A stretch of 64,000 nt of DNA from Stenomitos rutilans HA7619-LM2 (GCA_019358945.1 JAHHIE010000002.1:62001-126000); one strand, 5' to 3'. Shown: positions 7,983 through 18,286, counted from the stretch's first letter. The notes: a model not told the origin generated them from the letters alone. Numbers and translations are program-made.

Positions 7983-8300
7983 ATGCCAGTCACCAATAAA
8001 GTCAAGACAGTTGTACTTACAACAACCCTCACGACCGCTCTCTTGACGGCTGGAAGTGCTGAAACAATCCGGGTGACTCATATTATTGCGAGTTGCGGTA
8101 CAACTGCGGGTTCGCTTACGCTTTCACTCAACGACAACTCTGGTAGCGTACTGGCACGTCTCTGGAACGCCAAGGCCATTAACGCTAATGCAAATCTGGA
8201 AATATTCGACCTGTTTCTTGAGTCGAACGACGAATTGAGAGGCGGTTACACAACTGCCTCCAGTGCTGAGCTTACAATTTGTTACCAGGTGGAAACCTGA
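7983..8300 (+). CDS. Fibre-associated beta-rich protein, 105 aa
   Basis: Begins MPVTNKVKTVVLTTTL. Beta-strand pattern throughout (ETIRVTHIIASCGTTAGSL, SVLARLWNAKAIN). It resembles small tail-tip or fibre-decorating proteins in composition. It starts 3 bases after the big fibre gene, and its stop overlaps the next start as TGATG, so translation is coupled. No named family. Confidence 0.6.
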   Translation: MPVTNKVKTVVLTTTLTTALLTAGSAETIRVTHIIASCGTTAGSLTLSLNDNSGSVLARLWNAKAINANANLEIFDLFLESNDELRGGYTTASSAELTICYQVET

Positions 8301-9106
8301 TGCCGTTTTATCGCTTGCCAATGGACGGCGTGCCCAACAGGATGCGATCGCCGATCGCTGTAGAAAGCGCAGTTACAGGCATGATTGCTGCTCTAGCAAC
8401 AACAAACCTTGCTCTGCGTCTTGTTGCCAAAACTGATTACGTCACTTTAGCGAGTGGTGTAGTAACTCAAATTCTGGACATTTCAGGCAATAGCAATACC
8501 GCAACACAAAGTAGTAGTGGTGTTCGTCCTGTATGGAACGCTACGGCTGTGGCGGACAGCAAACCCGCGATCGTGTTTGATCGCTCCACTTATCTAGACA
8601 TTGCCAACTCAAGCTCAATGCAAATTAGTGCGGGCATGACCTATTACGGGGTTGCACGCTATGACAATTTTGCAGACAGTCAGCACAACACCATCATTGA
8701 GAAAGGGCCGCATGGTGTAGGGGCGAACTACGTCTTTGGTAAAGGCAACAGCGCACTCAGCAACGCATTGAAGTTTACCTATGTTGATTCAAACTTCAGA
8801 GACGTAGTTGAGTCGACTCATTATCAAGGTGCTGACAATACTTTCTATGTTTACTGTGTTGTTGTGAGACAAAGCGCTGGACAGGTGGATTTCTATGTCA
8901 ATGGAAGCCTGAAATCTACAGTTTCCGACTCTTATGGGCTGGACTATGGAGCCACATCAACAACGGGTGCTCGTATCGGACTAAACAATAGTGATGACGA
9001 AGGGTTAGCAGGCGCGATCGCAGAGTTAGTGATTGATCGTGCGGAGCATACCTCAACTGTTGTGAGTAATAACACAACAGCACTACGCGCATATTGGGGC
9101 ATTTGA
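8300..9106 (+). CDS. Concanavalin/LamG-like tail protein, 268 aa
   Basis: I chose the ATG at 8300 that overlaps the preceding stop (TGATG) rather than the in-frame ATG at 8279. Residues about 40-265 have the layout of a LamG/concanavalin-like jelly roll: KPAIVFDRSTYLDI, MTYYGVARYD, YVYCVVVRQS, VDFYVNGSLKSTV, and GAIAELVIDR near the end. Such domains bind carbohydrates, so a host glycan-binding role is likely. It lies between fibre genes and an acyltransferase gene. Confidence 0.65.
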   Translation: MPFYRLPMDGVPNRMRSPIAVESAVTGMIAALATTNLALRLVAKTDYVTLASGVVTQILDISGNSNTATQSSSGVRPVWNATAVADSKPAIVFDRSTYLDIANSSSMQISAGMTYYGVARYDNFADSQHNTIIEKGPHGVGANYVFGKGNSALSNALKFTYVDSNFRDVVESTHYQGADNTFYVYCVVVRQSAGQVDFYVNGSLKSTVSDSYGLDYGATSTTGARIGLNNSDDEGLAGAIAELVIDRAEHTSTVVSNNTTALRAYWGI

Positions 9107-9107
9107 T

Positions 9108-10130
9108 TTGCGGTATTCTTTCCTGGACGCAGTTCGAGCTTTGTCAGCACTTTATATTCTTGCCCATCATGCCTACATTTTGCAGTTTGGTGAAGGTGCG
9201 ACGGGTCAACTGACTGATGCGTTGCTCTACGGACATCTGGGTGTTACCACGTTTATTGTGCTAAGCGGGCTTTGCTTGGGGCTACCGCTGAGACAGAACA
9301 AACCGATTTTTTATCGGCAATGGTTCAAACATCGCTGTCAGCGCATCATGCCGCCTTACTATGGGGCGATCGCGGTGATTGGTCTAATCACTGCAACCAA
9401 AGCCTCACTGCTGGGCTTTTTTATACCGATTACAATAAATGGTATGTTAGCCAATCTGTTACTGCTTGGGGATGTCTACCCCAACTTGGCAAAGCAGTTC
9501 AGCATTACTTTCTGGAGTGTCTGTGTTGAATTTAAAATATACATGTTCTTTCCACTGCTGGTAGCTGCGTGGCGGCGGTGGAACATATTGGGACTTTTAG
9601 TATGCTCCACTTTTTGTGCCAGTGTTGCCGCGATCTCTCAAAACCTTTTACAGATACCGCTTGATTATGCTTGCCCTTGGTACGTGATAATTTTTGCTGT
9701 TGGCATCGCAATTTCTCAGTCTAATAGCAAGTGCTGGCATCTTGTTTCACTGCTTGGTTTTACCTGTCTAGCGTCACTGCTCTACTGCTTCCCCTACACC
9801 CAAACCGGGGCTTTAGAACTATTCAAACCACACCTTCTGCCCATTGATCTTGCATTCGGATTAAGCGTTGGGGCATTGATGGGATGGCTGATTTCTAAAA
9901 ATTCAAATAGATGGCTTGATTTTAAATTATTTAAATGGTTAGCGGCATGGAGCTACAGCCTCTATCTCATTCACTATCCTTTGTTGAAACAAGTTAACTT
10001 TCTGTTGTCACTGGTGGAGGTAAGAGGTTGGCAAGCGATCGCTTTTGAAACCATCCCTGTCCTCGCTTGCTGTTACCTTTTCTCGCTGGTGTTTGAGCGG
10101 CGATATGCCATAAAGGAACCATGCCACTAG
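9108..10130 (+). CDS. Acyltransferase-3 family membrane protein (surface glycan modification), 340 aa
   Basis: An integral membrane protein with about ten hydrophobic helices and the hallmarks of the acyltransferase 3 family: an N-terminal FLDAVRALSALYILAHHAY (conserved D, R and HH), then FIVLSG, then RIMPPYY, then SVCVEFKIYMFFPL and finally SYSLYLIHYPLL. These enzymes move acetyl groups onto surface polysaccharides. The start is TTG at 9108, one base after the preceding stop, so expression depends on coupling. Placed in the fibre cluster, it probably alters the host receptor (lysogenic conversion, superinfection exclusion). Family call firm; substrate unknown. Confidence 0.85.
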   Translation: MRYSFLDAVRALSALYILAHHAYILQFGEGATGQLTDALLYGHLGVTTFIVLSGLCLGLPLRQNKPIFYRQWFKHRCQRIMPPYYGAIAVIGLITATKASLLGFFIPITINGMLANLLLLGDVYPNLAKQFSITFWSVCVEFKIYMFFPLLVAAWRRWNILGLLVCSTFCASVAAISQNLLQIPLDYACPWYVIIFAVGIAISQSNSKCWHLVSLLGFTCLASLLYCFPYTQTGALELFKPHLLPIDLAFGLSVGALMGWLISKNSNRWLDFKLFKWLAAWSYSLYLIHYPLLKQVNFLLSLVEVRGWQAIAFETIPVLACCYLFSLVFERRYAIKEPCH

Positions 10131-10975
10131 AAGACGACCTCCCCAAAGCCCTGACTCCGCTCTCGCCGATCAAGCAGGGAAGGTTGCTCACAGCGCGCGG
10201 CGGGATGCCTGGTGAGCAAGTTTGGGTTGAAGTGGAAGGATCGCCGATTTCGCAACGACTGACCTGTGCCACCGTAGTCAACTCTGAGCGCGTGACCGTG
10301 ATTGGAGACAGGGTTTTTTGTGCGTCAGTGCCCAGGACATTACTTTCACGCACGTTAGAGTACAGTCGGTATCGACCGATCGGGGCACCCGTAAAGAACC
10401 CTGGCTTTGTTTTCTGGACAGACACTCAATGGCTAGATCCGCAGCTAAGTACAGATGTTTTGTACGAGATCATCAGGCTGTTTAACACAAACACAATTTA
10501 CGGTTTAAGTGCCAGTGCTACTGGTTTTAATCGAGTACAAAACCTTTTGGGTGTGCCTGCTGTGTCCAGCGCCCTTGCGGCTAAAAATATTCAAATAAAA
10601 ACAGTAGCAAGCATTGCAGAAGCGGTCGGTAAAGGTCTGTTCCTTCTCGACTTAATGGCTACGTTTACCATCTTCAGCAGTGATGACTTTAATTCCTTGC
10701 GTCAGATCGCTCAAACAAATGGATTATTAGTTTCTGGTGAGCGCTTTTCTTGGCTTGCTTACAACAATCGCATCCTACGCGGCATGGGTATAAGAGATGA
10801 GGTCACAATCGAAGTACCACCGATCGAGGATTCAGACTTTAGGACGGTGGGTAGATTGCCAAGTCTTTCTTTTCTTGGTAGTGGTAACTGCAAATTCGTC
10901 GGTTTGACCGCTTCCGAAATACTTGTGAAGAACGGTTTAGACGATAACGTTTTCGCCTTTTTTGATGTTACCTAA
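10121..10975 (+). CDS. Hypothetical fibre-region protein, 284 aa
   Basis: Its ATG lies within the last codons of the acyltransferase gene (10-base overlap). The N-terminus has a Pro/Leu-rich region, the middle is mixed alpha/beta (LSTDVLYEIIRLFNTNTIYG), and the C-terminus reads SEILVKNGLDDNVFAFFDVT. No family recognised. It ends the plus-strand fibre block; its stop overlaps the stop of the convergent tail gene by two bases (10973-10974). Probably a structural or tip protein. Confidence 0.6.
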   Translation: MPLEDDLPKALTPLSPIKQGRLLTARGGMPGEQVWVEVEGSPISQRLTCATVVNSERVTVIGDRVFCASVPRTLLSRTLEYSRYRPIGAPVKNPGFVFWTDTQWLDPQLSTDVLYEIIRLFNTNTIYGLSASATGFNRVQNLLGVPAVSSALAAKNIQIKTVASIAEAVGKGLFLLDLMATFTIFSSDDFNSLRQIAQTNGLLVSGERFSWLAYNNRILRGMGIRDEVTIEVPPIEDSDFRTVGRLPSLSFLGSGNCKFVGLTASEILVKNGLDDNVFAFFDVT

Positions 10976-13365
10976 ACCTGCAACGGTACTTTTAGTACGG
11001 AAACAGGTATCCGTAGATAGCGACCCAGAGTGAGTTGCATCCCCTCACAATCCACGCGCCCAGGACTAAGCTTTTCGCTCCAACTGATGTCAAAGATCAC
11101 AAACAACTGCCCTTTACGCCACAGCATATCGCCTTCCTGGTAGGCAAGGTTGCGGCGCACGGTTAGATTCACCACTTCACTCCCCTGAGAGTTGACGATC
11201 GCCAGATCACATTCTGCTGCCCTCACACCTCTTTGCAACACAGGCGTAGGGTACGATTCACTGCCCTGCTGTGGTTTTAGGTTAGCGTAGCTGCCATACT
11301 GCGAGAAGGTATCGCCCAAGTCGCCATAATCTGAACCTTGAACGTTGAGCAGGTACTTGATCTTTTGACTGGCTAAAGTATCACTCGTGTTGCCAAGGTT
11401 AAAGGTGAATAATTCAGTTGCCGTGTCCGCCCAGGTATGTGGTGAAGGCTTGCCCAGCTTTTTCTCAGTGATGGATTGCTTCGCCCCCTGCTTATAACCA
11501 GTACCCTCACTGTTTTGCGTTGTGGTGGTCAAATCAAAGGCTTCTTTACCCTGGATTGTACTGGTGATATTGACCGTCTTCTGCTGAAAGAAAATTTTAC
11601 CAGTGGTAATAGGCGGCAATGGCTTAGAGGTTGTCGAAGCTGGATCGGGTGCTGTGGTTTCACTGCGCTCTGTCGTTGTTTCAGTCAAGCAAAAGTAGCT
11701 GGGGACTTCGACATCGATCGGGGTGTCCGAAAAAAGGGTGTCCATGCGGGCCAACTCATAGGTGGTGTTCTTCTCCGTAGGAGCGATGATATTAAATTTG
11801 TAAGCCGCAATCTGAGCCGTCAGCGCATCGGCGACGGCACCAGAGGCCGTAAGCCGAGACTTAGCCAGTTCAAGCGTCTCTCCGTTCTGCTCCTGCTTTA
11901 AGCGACAGGTGCGCGTGCCTGTTTCGGTAATACCTGTCAGATACCCGTATTGGTTGTAGGTAAAGGTCGTCGTCGTGGACTCGATCGGTATCCAGAAAGC
12001 AGCGGGGTTAATGGCGCTGTTATAAATTGCTTGTGTGCCCTGACCAGATACACTAGCGATCGCGTACACATCGCTCAACGCAAAGGCAAAACCCCATTTC
12101 ACTTTGGTGCGGGCAAGCTCCGTATTACTGATAGCGGTGATAAATGATTGCTCTTTCGTGATGCCACCGTTGTCAAACGCTAAGCCACTCTCGCGTAATT
12201 CTTTGATTTCCGGTGGCGGGATGCTGGGGTTTTGCACCGGATCGTAGTAAGTGTGTCTGCCCTGCCCTTGCTGAATCTGGCTAAAGTCAAAGTTCAGTAC
12301 GGTATTCTTGTAAACCTTGACCAGTTGCCGTCCCTGGTAGATGAGTTCTTTTCCTGGCAGCGATGTTTCTGGTTCATTCAAAATATCGGCTTCGCTCAGG
12401 TAATGTTGCGTCGTCTGCCCAAAGGTACGCACCTCAACTGTGTTGGGGCTGCTGAGGAATTGAAAGCCATTATCGATTCTGATGTACTCCTGCAAGGCTC
12501 CTGCCAGCGTTGTTGTAGCGTTATGCGGTGCATTGGCAGGGATGAAAAATTGGGCACTTGTTCCGGTCAGTGTTAGCCCAGCACGACTGACAATATCAGT
12601 GAGCGGTACATATTGAGCCAGCCTACTTGTCACATTGGGAGGTCGCTGCTTGATCGGCTGCGCCATCAAATACTGGTATTTGCCTGTAAACGGAATGGTT
12701 ACAACCATCCGCCCTTCCGGGTACAGGCTCAGGCTTAACTCTTTGAATTTAGGGGCATTGACCTCTAACCCCATTTGGTAGAACAGCGCGGGTGTGCGAT
12801 TCCTGAAGGTGTTGATAATTGCTTCTTTGTCGCGGATCAGCGCATAGTAGGCGATTGTAGCTGATGGATGTCCTTCAAAACTGCGCTTGTAAGTGACAAC
12901 CGCTTCACCGATCGCATTTAGTTGCCCATACAGATCAGGGTAAGGCGGGGGTACATAAGCCGTAGGGATGCGTGTGAGAGGATAACTACCTGCCAACCCA
13001 AAGTAGGTGATATGTCCCGGGTTCTCGCCGCTCCTAAGCGTAATGGTGACGCTATTCCCCGCTTGCACATACTCGCCTGACTGTGGGTTGGTCGCATCGA
13101 CAGCAGGGGTGTAAGGTGCTGCACCAGGAGCAACGATCGTAGTGGGTGTCGTGCCCGCTGGTAGTGTCACCGTCACCACTCCAGCGGTGGGCGTCACAGG
13201 CAAACTTCCAGAGGTAGCAAGAATGGCATTACCAGCGGTGTAATCGATCGTCGCTAACTTCGCACCACTGAACGCTGTGCCTGTATTGATGCGCCCCAAA
13301 GAAGCCCCACCGCGATCGGGGTAGGGTGTGGAGGGTAGAGAGGAAGCGGCGATCGTCTGCACCAT
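10972..13365 (-). CDS. Large tail / baseplate-hub region protein, 797 aa
   Basis: Lies two genes after the tape measure in the minus-strand tail operon, the usual place for distal-tail and hub proteins. The N-terminus is beta-rich and Gly/Thr-rich. The middle holds a long mixed region (YEL, FSQIQQGQGRHTYYDP) and the C-terminus reads GRYLRIPVSVLKVPLQV. No catalytic motif recognised. The start makes a TGATG overlap with the preceding gene. Tail-tip hub is the best guess from gene order; a fibre-attachment protein is the alternative. Confidence 0.55.
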   Translation of the reverse strand: MVQTIAASSLPSTPYPDRGGASLGRINTGTAFSGAKLATIDYTAGNAILATSGSLPVTPTAGVVTVTLPAGTTPTTIVAPGAAPYTPAVDATNPQSGEYVQAGNSVTITLRSGENPGHITYFGLAGSYPLTRIPTAYVPPPYPDLYGQLNAIGEAVVTYKRSFEGHPSATIAYYALIRDKEAIINTFRNRTPALFYQMGLEVNAPKFKELSLSLYPEGRMVVTIPFTGKYQYLMAQPIKQRPPNVTSRLAQYVPLTDIVSRAGLTLTGTSAQFFIPANAPHNATTTLAGALQEYIRIDNGFQFLSSPNTVEVRTFGQTTQHYLSEADILNEPETSLPGKELIYQGRQLVKVYKNTVLNFDFSQIQQGQGRHTYYDPVQNPSIPPPEIKELRESGLAFDNGGITKEQSFITAISNTELARTKVKWGFAFALSDVYAIASVSGQGTQAIYNSAINPAAFWIPIESTTTTFTYNQYGYLTGITETGTRTCRLKQEQNGETLELAKSRLTASGAVADALTAQIAAYKFNIIAPTEKNTTYELARMDTLFSDTPIDVEVPSYFCLTETTTERSETTAPDPASTTSKPLPPITTGKIFFQQKTVNITSTIQGKEAFDLTTTTQNSEGTGYKQGAKQSITEKKLGKPSPHTWADTATELFTFNLGNTSDTLASQKIKYLLNVQGSDYGDLGDTFSQYGSYANLKPQQGSESYPTPVLQRGVRAAECDLAIVNSQGSEVVNLTVRRNLAYQEGDMLWRKGQLFVIFDISWSEKLSPGRVDCEGMQLTLGRYLRIPVSVLKVPLQV

Positions 13366-13886
13366 CAGTACTGGATCCGTCGCGTAAACTCCTGGAATGT
13401 GACCCGCAACCCGCCCGTACTCAATCGCCGCCCAGTGAAACCACTATTGGCAAACATCAGCGTCCCTGCCTCAACTGCAATCTCAGTAAAGATGCCTTGT
13501 CTGACTGTGTACCCCGTTGCATACCGATCGCTCGTCTCCGGTCGCACGTAATCTAATACGGTAATTGCTTGGATTGTTGTCGGGTCAGCGATCGCTGTGT
13601 TCATCAGCGTATTGAGAATGTCCTCAATTTCAACGCGACCATCCGCGATCGTCACTTCAAAGCCTATCCGTCGCGTTGGTGAGAGGGCAAAGGGCGAGGT
13701 AAAACCATCTTTTACCTCGATTTTACCCTCGCTCAACTTTTTGTAAGAGTTTGGCTGCACGGATAACTGCAACCAATTGTTAACACTGTCAAACAGGTCG
13801 CAGGCACCGGGGAGTGAGCCGAAGGAGCCGTAAGCAGTGACGATTGAGGGCGGACAAGGAATGACAATTTGGTTAATTTGCACCAT
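13365..13886 (-). CDS. Distal tail-like protein, 173 aa
   Basis: Directly follows the tape-measure gene (TAATG overlap), where siphoviruses encode the distal tail protein. The protein is beta-rich (GFEVTIADGRVEIEDILNT, GTLMFANSGFTGR, LRVTFQEFTRRIQY) and of suitable size. No diagnostic motif could be identified, so the assignment rests on position and fold-like pattern. Confidence 0.5.
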   Translation of the reverse strand: MVQINQIVIPCPPSIVTAYGSFGSLPGACDLFDSVNNWLQLSVQPNSYKKLSEGKIEVKDGFTSPFALSPTRRIGFEVTIADGRVEIEDILNTLMNTAIADPTTIQAITVLDYVRPETSDRYATGYTVRQGIFTEIAVEAGTLMFANSGFTGRRLSTGGLRVTFQEFTRRIQY

Positions 13887-16800
13887 TAATTAACTCTCCC
13901 TAGTACGCCGATCAGATTGTCAGTCATGCGTTTAGTAGCAAGGTCAACCACTTGAGAAGCATCAGGCCCCGCGATCGTGTTATTGACCGTTGCTTGAATC
14001 GGGCGTGCTTGCCCAGCCTCGATCGTTGCATTCAACTTATCCAAGGTTGACTGTAACTGTGGGCTGTTGTTGTTGCTAGTGATGGGCGCGATCGCGGTCT
14101 GCCCTTTGATCAACCCTGACAACTGCTGTTGCAACGCCAGCACCTGTGGCGACGATACAAAAGCTGATGGCGCGGCTAGTGGGTTGAGAATACCCGGTAA
14201 ACCTAAATTGCCTTGCCCTGTGATGGCAGCTTGGCGGATACGATCGGTGTTAATATCTCCCAGCGATGTCACGCCAAACCCTGAGCCACTTAAGACTTCT
14301 TGCTGTAAACGAAACCGAGCTTCCTGCTTGGCCCCGTCATCAGGTAGTGCCTCAATTAATGCCGAGCGTGCTTGCTGGGTTTGAGTGCGTTGGGTGATCT
14401 GTAGAGCCTGCTGTTGGGCGGCAGCGGTTTGAGCTTCCACGCGTCCGCGATCGTTTAGTTCAGCACCTTGTAATTGCAGCCCTAGTCCAGCGGCTTGCTT
14501 GGCCTGCAGGTTTAATTCAGCGGCTCGAATCGCTTCAGGATTGAGCCTAGCATTAGGATCAGCTTTCGCTTTAGCAAGGTCAGCAGCAGCCTGTGCTTGA
14601 TCAGCCTGGTTTTGAATCTGACTAATTCTGTTCTGAATTTTTTCGCGTTCCAACGCAGCGGCATTTTGCCTTAGCTGAATGTTTAACGTTTGTTGCTCTA
14701 GCTGTTGCTGGCGTTGCAGTGCCGCGAATTTCTGAGCAGCAATTAAGAGAGTGGCTGTTTGTTGATCTTTCTCACTAGCACCTGACTTTTGTAGCAGCGC
14801 TAAGGAGCTTTCAGCGAACCCAGTCAGCGCATTTTGTAATCCCTTACGAGCCTCTAGTAGCTTGTTCTGATTCTCTAACGACTTACTGAGCGCATCCTGT
14901 AGCTGTAGCTGTGCTTGAAGTGGTTGTACCTGCCCTTCTGCTGCATTCTTAGCAGCTTGTGCTTGTCGATCGAGCCTTTCACTAACGACTCTGAAAAGGG
15001 CTTCCTGCTGTTCAATTTCATTTTTGACTAAGCTATCAGCCAATTCAGCCGTTCTAATCCGGCTTGCCCTGATCTTCTGCTGCCTCTCTTCTTCTTTAAC
15101 CGGGTCAGAAACTTTGGGGAGCTTCTCCAAAGCTGCTGTCTTTTCTTTCTCCAGTTCCAGCTCTTTGGCGATCGTCTGCCGACTGGTTTGTACCCGCAAT
15201 AACCCTGCTTCTGACTCACGAATTTGACGAGCAGCAATAAGCTGATCAATCTCAGTATTGCGACTGATTTCAGACAGTTTGGCAGCATCTTCAGCTTTTT
15301 TCTGGGCGCGTTCGACGATCGCTAGCTTTCGGGACTGAAACTGCTCTTCCGCTGCTTCACGCTTGCTATTAAGTGCCGCCTCTTGCGCGTCGATCGCTTG
15401 CTGTCCCGCTTTATCACCTGGCTTAAGCAGACCGCGTTGTCGTTCAAGTTCTTGCTGCTCCAACGCAAGACGGCGTTTGGTGATTGCCAGTGATTCATTG
15501 GCAAATGCTTCCTCACTCAGCTTGCCGCTGACGCGCTTACCTTCTAAAATTTTGAGTTCATTATCAGCAGCGGTCTGTTCGGCCTGGGCGCGTTTGCGGT
15601 TACCATCCTCAGAGATCGCGCTTCTCTGCCCTTGTAATTCAGCTTCTTCGCGTCGCAGTGCTACCAAACGTGGTGAACTGCGTCCGCCAGTTAGCTCAAG
15701 TTCACGCTTAATACCTTCAGCATTCAAGGCCAGTTGTTTATCAAGCTCCTCAGCTTTAGCGACAGTTAGTTGGCGTTCGCCTTCGATTTGGCTCAAGCGC
15801 CCCGCTTTAAGGTCGGACTCAATCGTCTTCTCTTTAGTTTTAAGTGTGGCTACTTCTTCGTCAGCGCCTTTCTGCAAAAGGTCTGTCAACGCTTTCTGTG
15901 CCGACAACCTAGTCTTCAGTTCTAGTCCCTGGTTGTTTTGCAACGCTTCCAGATTTTTGGCGGCTTCACTTCTGGTAATTCGGCCTGCGTCTAACGCTGT
16001 TTGTGTAAATTCTTGTACCCGTTTTGCCGCATCTTCAGCTTTCGCAGGATTCAAAAGATCAGTCTGGGCACCCTTCAAACTTTGGTCGATCAGATCTTTG
16101 GTTTTACCTAAATCCTGTAGCGCACGATTACCCAGTCCAACATTAGCCTGACCGCTGAGCAGTTTAGCGCGTTGCTCTAGTAAGGCAATTTGTACTTTGA
16201 GGGCATTTGCTTGTTCCTGGTTTGCTGGTTGCAGCGCTTTCAAATCAGCAATTTGTTGTTCGATCGACTGTTTAGTACCAGCGGTCAAGCTTAATAATTG
16301 TTTTTTTAGTGCAATTTGTTCTTCGGTAAGCTTGCCGCCATTCTTCTCAATGTCATTGAGTGACTTCAGGCGCTGAGCGTAGTTCAGTGATTCATCAGCT
16401 AGCCTATTGGTAGATTCGCTCAGTGTTTCGATCGCGTCATTCACCGCTGCCAACTTGACTGCTTCAAACCCTGTCACAATCAACGCTAACGCAGCGGCTA
16501 GGGCGACCAAAGGTGCTGCTGCTAAAGCTGCACTGAGCGCCACGGCCCCTAGACCTGCGGCTGTGGGTGTCAATAGCCCGATCAGGAGTGGTAGCGCTGT
16601 AGAAACGGCTGTAATCGCGCCGACAGCGCTACTCACAACCGCAACGACCGCTAAAATTGTTGGTACCAAAGGCGCAACGATCGCGGCTAACAGCCCGATT
16701 TGTAGTAATAATCGCCCAATATCCGTACTAGCAAAACTGGCAAAGACTTTGGCGAGTTCGCCCACGATCGACAGCAAAGGCGCGATCGCGGTAGCTGTGG

Positions 16801-18232
16801 CAACAAAAGCATCAGCGAGGCTATTGAGGATACCGCCTAGCGATTCGCCGCCAGCCTTCAAAACACTGCCCAGTGCTTCTCCTAGTGGTTGTAAAGCTTT
16901 AACCAGGATACTGCCTGCGGTTTGCACTTTTTCAGAGATGCCAACTGCGAAATCAGCGACACTGGTCAGCAGCTTTTCAAGTTCTGGCTGAGCTTTCTGG
17001 AGGCTGATGAGAATTCGATTCAGTGGTTCAAGGATAGCATCTAGGATCGGTGCCCCCGCTTTCTGCGTGACGACCTCAAAGACCTCTTGCACGTTTGAAG
17101 TTAGTCCGGCGAAGCCTCTAGCCGCTAATTCCTGCCCTGCTACTAGCGCCTTTGTGCGTTGGTCAATGTACTCGTACAACCTGCCTTGAGCAATGAGCGA
17201 TCGCGCCTTTTCGTTATTCAATTCCAGCGTTTTCGCCAGTGTGTTAAAGGTCGGATCGATTTGTAGGTTCGCAATCTGCGCGATGTATGTCTGTGCCTGC
17301 CCCAGTGGTAAACCTAGCGTGGTAGCAGAGGCATTGAGTTTGATGGTGACTTTTTCGGCTTGCTCCAGGTTGATACCCAAGGCGTTTGCCTGCTGCGCAA
17401 CTAGCTTAAACGACTCCACCAGTTCGGAAGACGTGATGCCGCTAAGCTGTAGTGAATCAAGGCGGATTTGATCAATTTGGCGTTGTACTTCTGGTAGGAC
17501 GGTTTGGATTGCTTTCACCGGATCGGTGACATTCTCGCCACCGATCGACACTTGCTGTACGTTCGCTAGCAGAGCTGACAAACCCAATGTCTGCTCTCTG
17601 AGTCTGACGTTTTGACCAATTAGCAAGTTAAACGCTTGTCCGCCAGTTTGTGCTAGTCGTTGGGCGGCATTGGTGGCCTCGTTAAAAGCAAAAGCCACCC
17701 CTGCGATCGGTGTTTTAGCTAAATTAGCCAGATCGCCAAGACTACTGAACAACCCCTCCACAGGTTTTGTCTTTTCTTCAAGTGACTGTGTTCTTAACGC
17801 TGCTGCTTGCGCTCGTGACTGCGCTGCTGCTGCATTGGCTGTTGCCTGGATCGCCCTTGCCTTTTCCGTTTCCAGCTTCACCGCTTGCTGGTCAACCTGG
17901 ATCGCTTCTTTCTGTGTTTTCAGTCGTTCAGTTTCGGTTCTTGCTGCCTGTTGACTAGTTTTCTCTTGTTCGGCAGTGGCTTTAGCTAATTGCTGCGCAG
18001 CCTTGGCAGTCTCAGCCGCAACTTTCGCCCCTTCCTTCGCTGCTCGATTCTGTTCTGTCGTCTGGTTCAGTTTCTGAAACTCTTGAGCAAGCTGGCGAAT
18101 GGAGTCGATCGCGCCGCCAAACGTGAACGGGGTAGTGGCGATCGCGTTAATCTGCGTTTGAATTTGACTCAAGGATTCAATTCCTTGAGTCGATATTTGC
18201 AAAATAAGATCTAAAGTTCTTGAGCTTGCCAA
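13886..18232 (-). CDS. Tail tape-measure protein, about 1448 aa
   Basis: Very long, Ala/Gln/Leu-rich and mostly alpha-helical, with extended coiled coils at both ends and a hydrophobic central block (ITAVSTALPLLIGLLTPTAAG and following Ala/Leu-rich helices), the standard layout of a siphovirus tape measure. Length sets tail length; at roughly 0.15 nm per residue a tail near 0.2 micrometre is expected. The frame is open from TTG at 18250, but TTG at 18232 (ASSRTLDLILQIS) has AGGGAA at good spacing and is preferred. It is separated from its chaperones by the accessory locus at 18.3-21.3 kb. Confidence 0.85.
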   Translation of the reverse strand: MASSRTLDLILQISTQGIESLSQIQTQINAIATTPFTFGGAIDSIRQLAQEFQKLNQTTEQNRAAKEGAKVAAETAKAAQQLAKATAEQEKTSQQAARTETERLKTQKEAIQVDQQAVKLETEKARAIQATANAAAAQSRAQAAALRTQSLEEKTKPVEGLFSSLGDLANLAKTPIAGVAFAFNEATNAAQRLAQTGGQAFNLLIGQNVRLREQTLGLSALLANVQQVSIGGENVTDPVKAIQTVLPEVQRQIDQIRLDSLQLSGITSSELVESFKLVAQQANALGINLEQAEKVTIKLNASATTLGLPLGQAQTYIAQIANLQIDPTFNTLAKTLELNNEKARSLIAQGRLYEYIDQRTKALVAGQELAARGFAGLTSNVQEVFEVVTQKAGAPILDAILEPLNRILISLQKAQPELEKLLTSVADFAVGISEKVQTAGSILVKALQPLGEALGSVLKAGGESLGGILNSLADAFVATATAIAPLLSIVGELAKVFASFASTDIGRLLLQIGLLAAIVAPLVPTILAVVAVVSSAVGAITAVSTALPLLIGLLTPTAAGLGAVALSAALAAAPLVALAAALALIVTGFEAVKLAAVNDAIETLSESTNRLADESLNYAQRLKSLNDIEKNGGKLTEEQIALKKQLLSLTAGTKQSIEQQIADLKALQPANQEQANALKVQIALLEQRAKLLSGQANVGLGNRALQDLGKTKDLIDQSLKGAQTDLLNPAKAEDAAKRVQEFTQTALDAGRITRSEAAKNLEALQNNQGLELKTRLSAQKALTDLLQKGADEEVATLKTKEKTIESDLKAGRLSQIEGERQLTVAKAEELDKQLALNAEGIKRELELTGGRSSPRLVALRREEAELQGQRSAISEDGNRKRAQAEQTAADNELKILEGKRVSGKLSEEAFANESLAITKRRLALEQQELERQRGLLKPGDKAGQQAIDAQEAALNSKREAAEEQFQSRKLAIVERAQKKAEDAAKLSEISRNTEIDQLIAARQIRESEAGLLRVQTSRQTIAKELELEKEKTAALEKLPKVSDPVKEEERQQKIRASRIRTAELADSLVKNEIEQQEALFRVVSERLDRQAQAAKNAAEGQVQPLQAQLQLQDALSKSLENQNKLLEARKGLQNALTGFAESSLALLQKSGASEKDQQTATLLIAAQKFAALQRQQQLEQQTLNIQLRQNAAALEREKIQNRISQIQNQADQAQAAADLAKAKADPNARLNPEAIRAAELNLQAKQAAGLGLQLQGAELNDRGRVEAQTAAAQQQALQITQRTQTQQARSALIEALPDDGAKQEARFRLQQEVLSGSGFGVTSLGDINTDRIRQAAITGQGNLGLPGILNPLAAPSAFVSSPQVLALQQQLSGLIKGQTAIAPITSNNNSPQLQSTLDKLNATIEAGQARPIQATVNNTIAGPDASQVVDLATKRMTDNLIGVLGRVN

Positions 18233-18286
18233 GCTCGAATTCCCTGTCAAGACTACAATAGACGAGGGAAATTAGAATCTTCTCAA

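Noticed and set aside
15363-16151. 262-aa plus-strand frame within the tape measure
   Set aside because: Ser/Cys/Arg-rich antisense shadow of a coiled-coil gene, with no motif.
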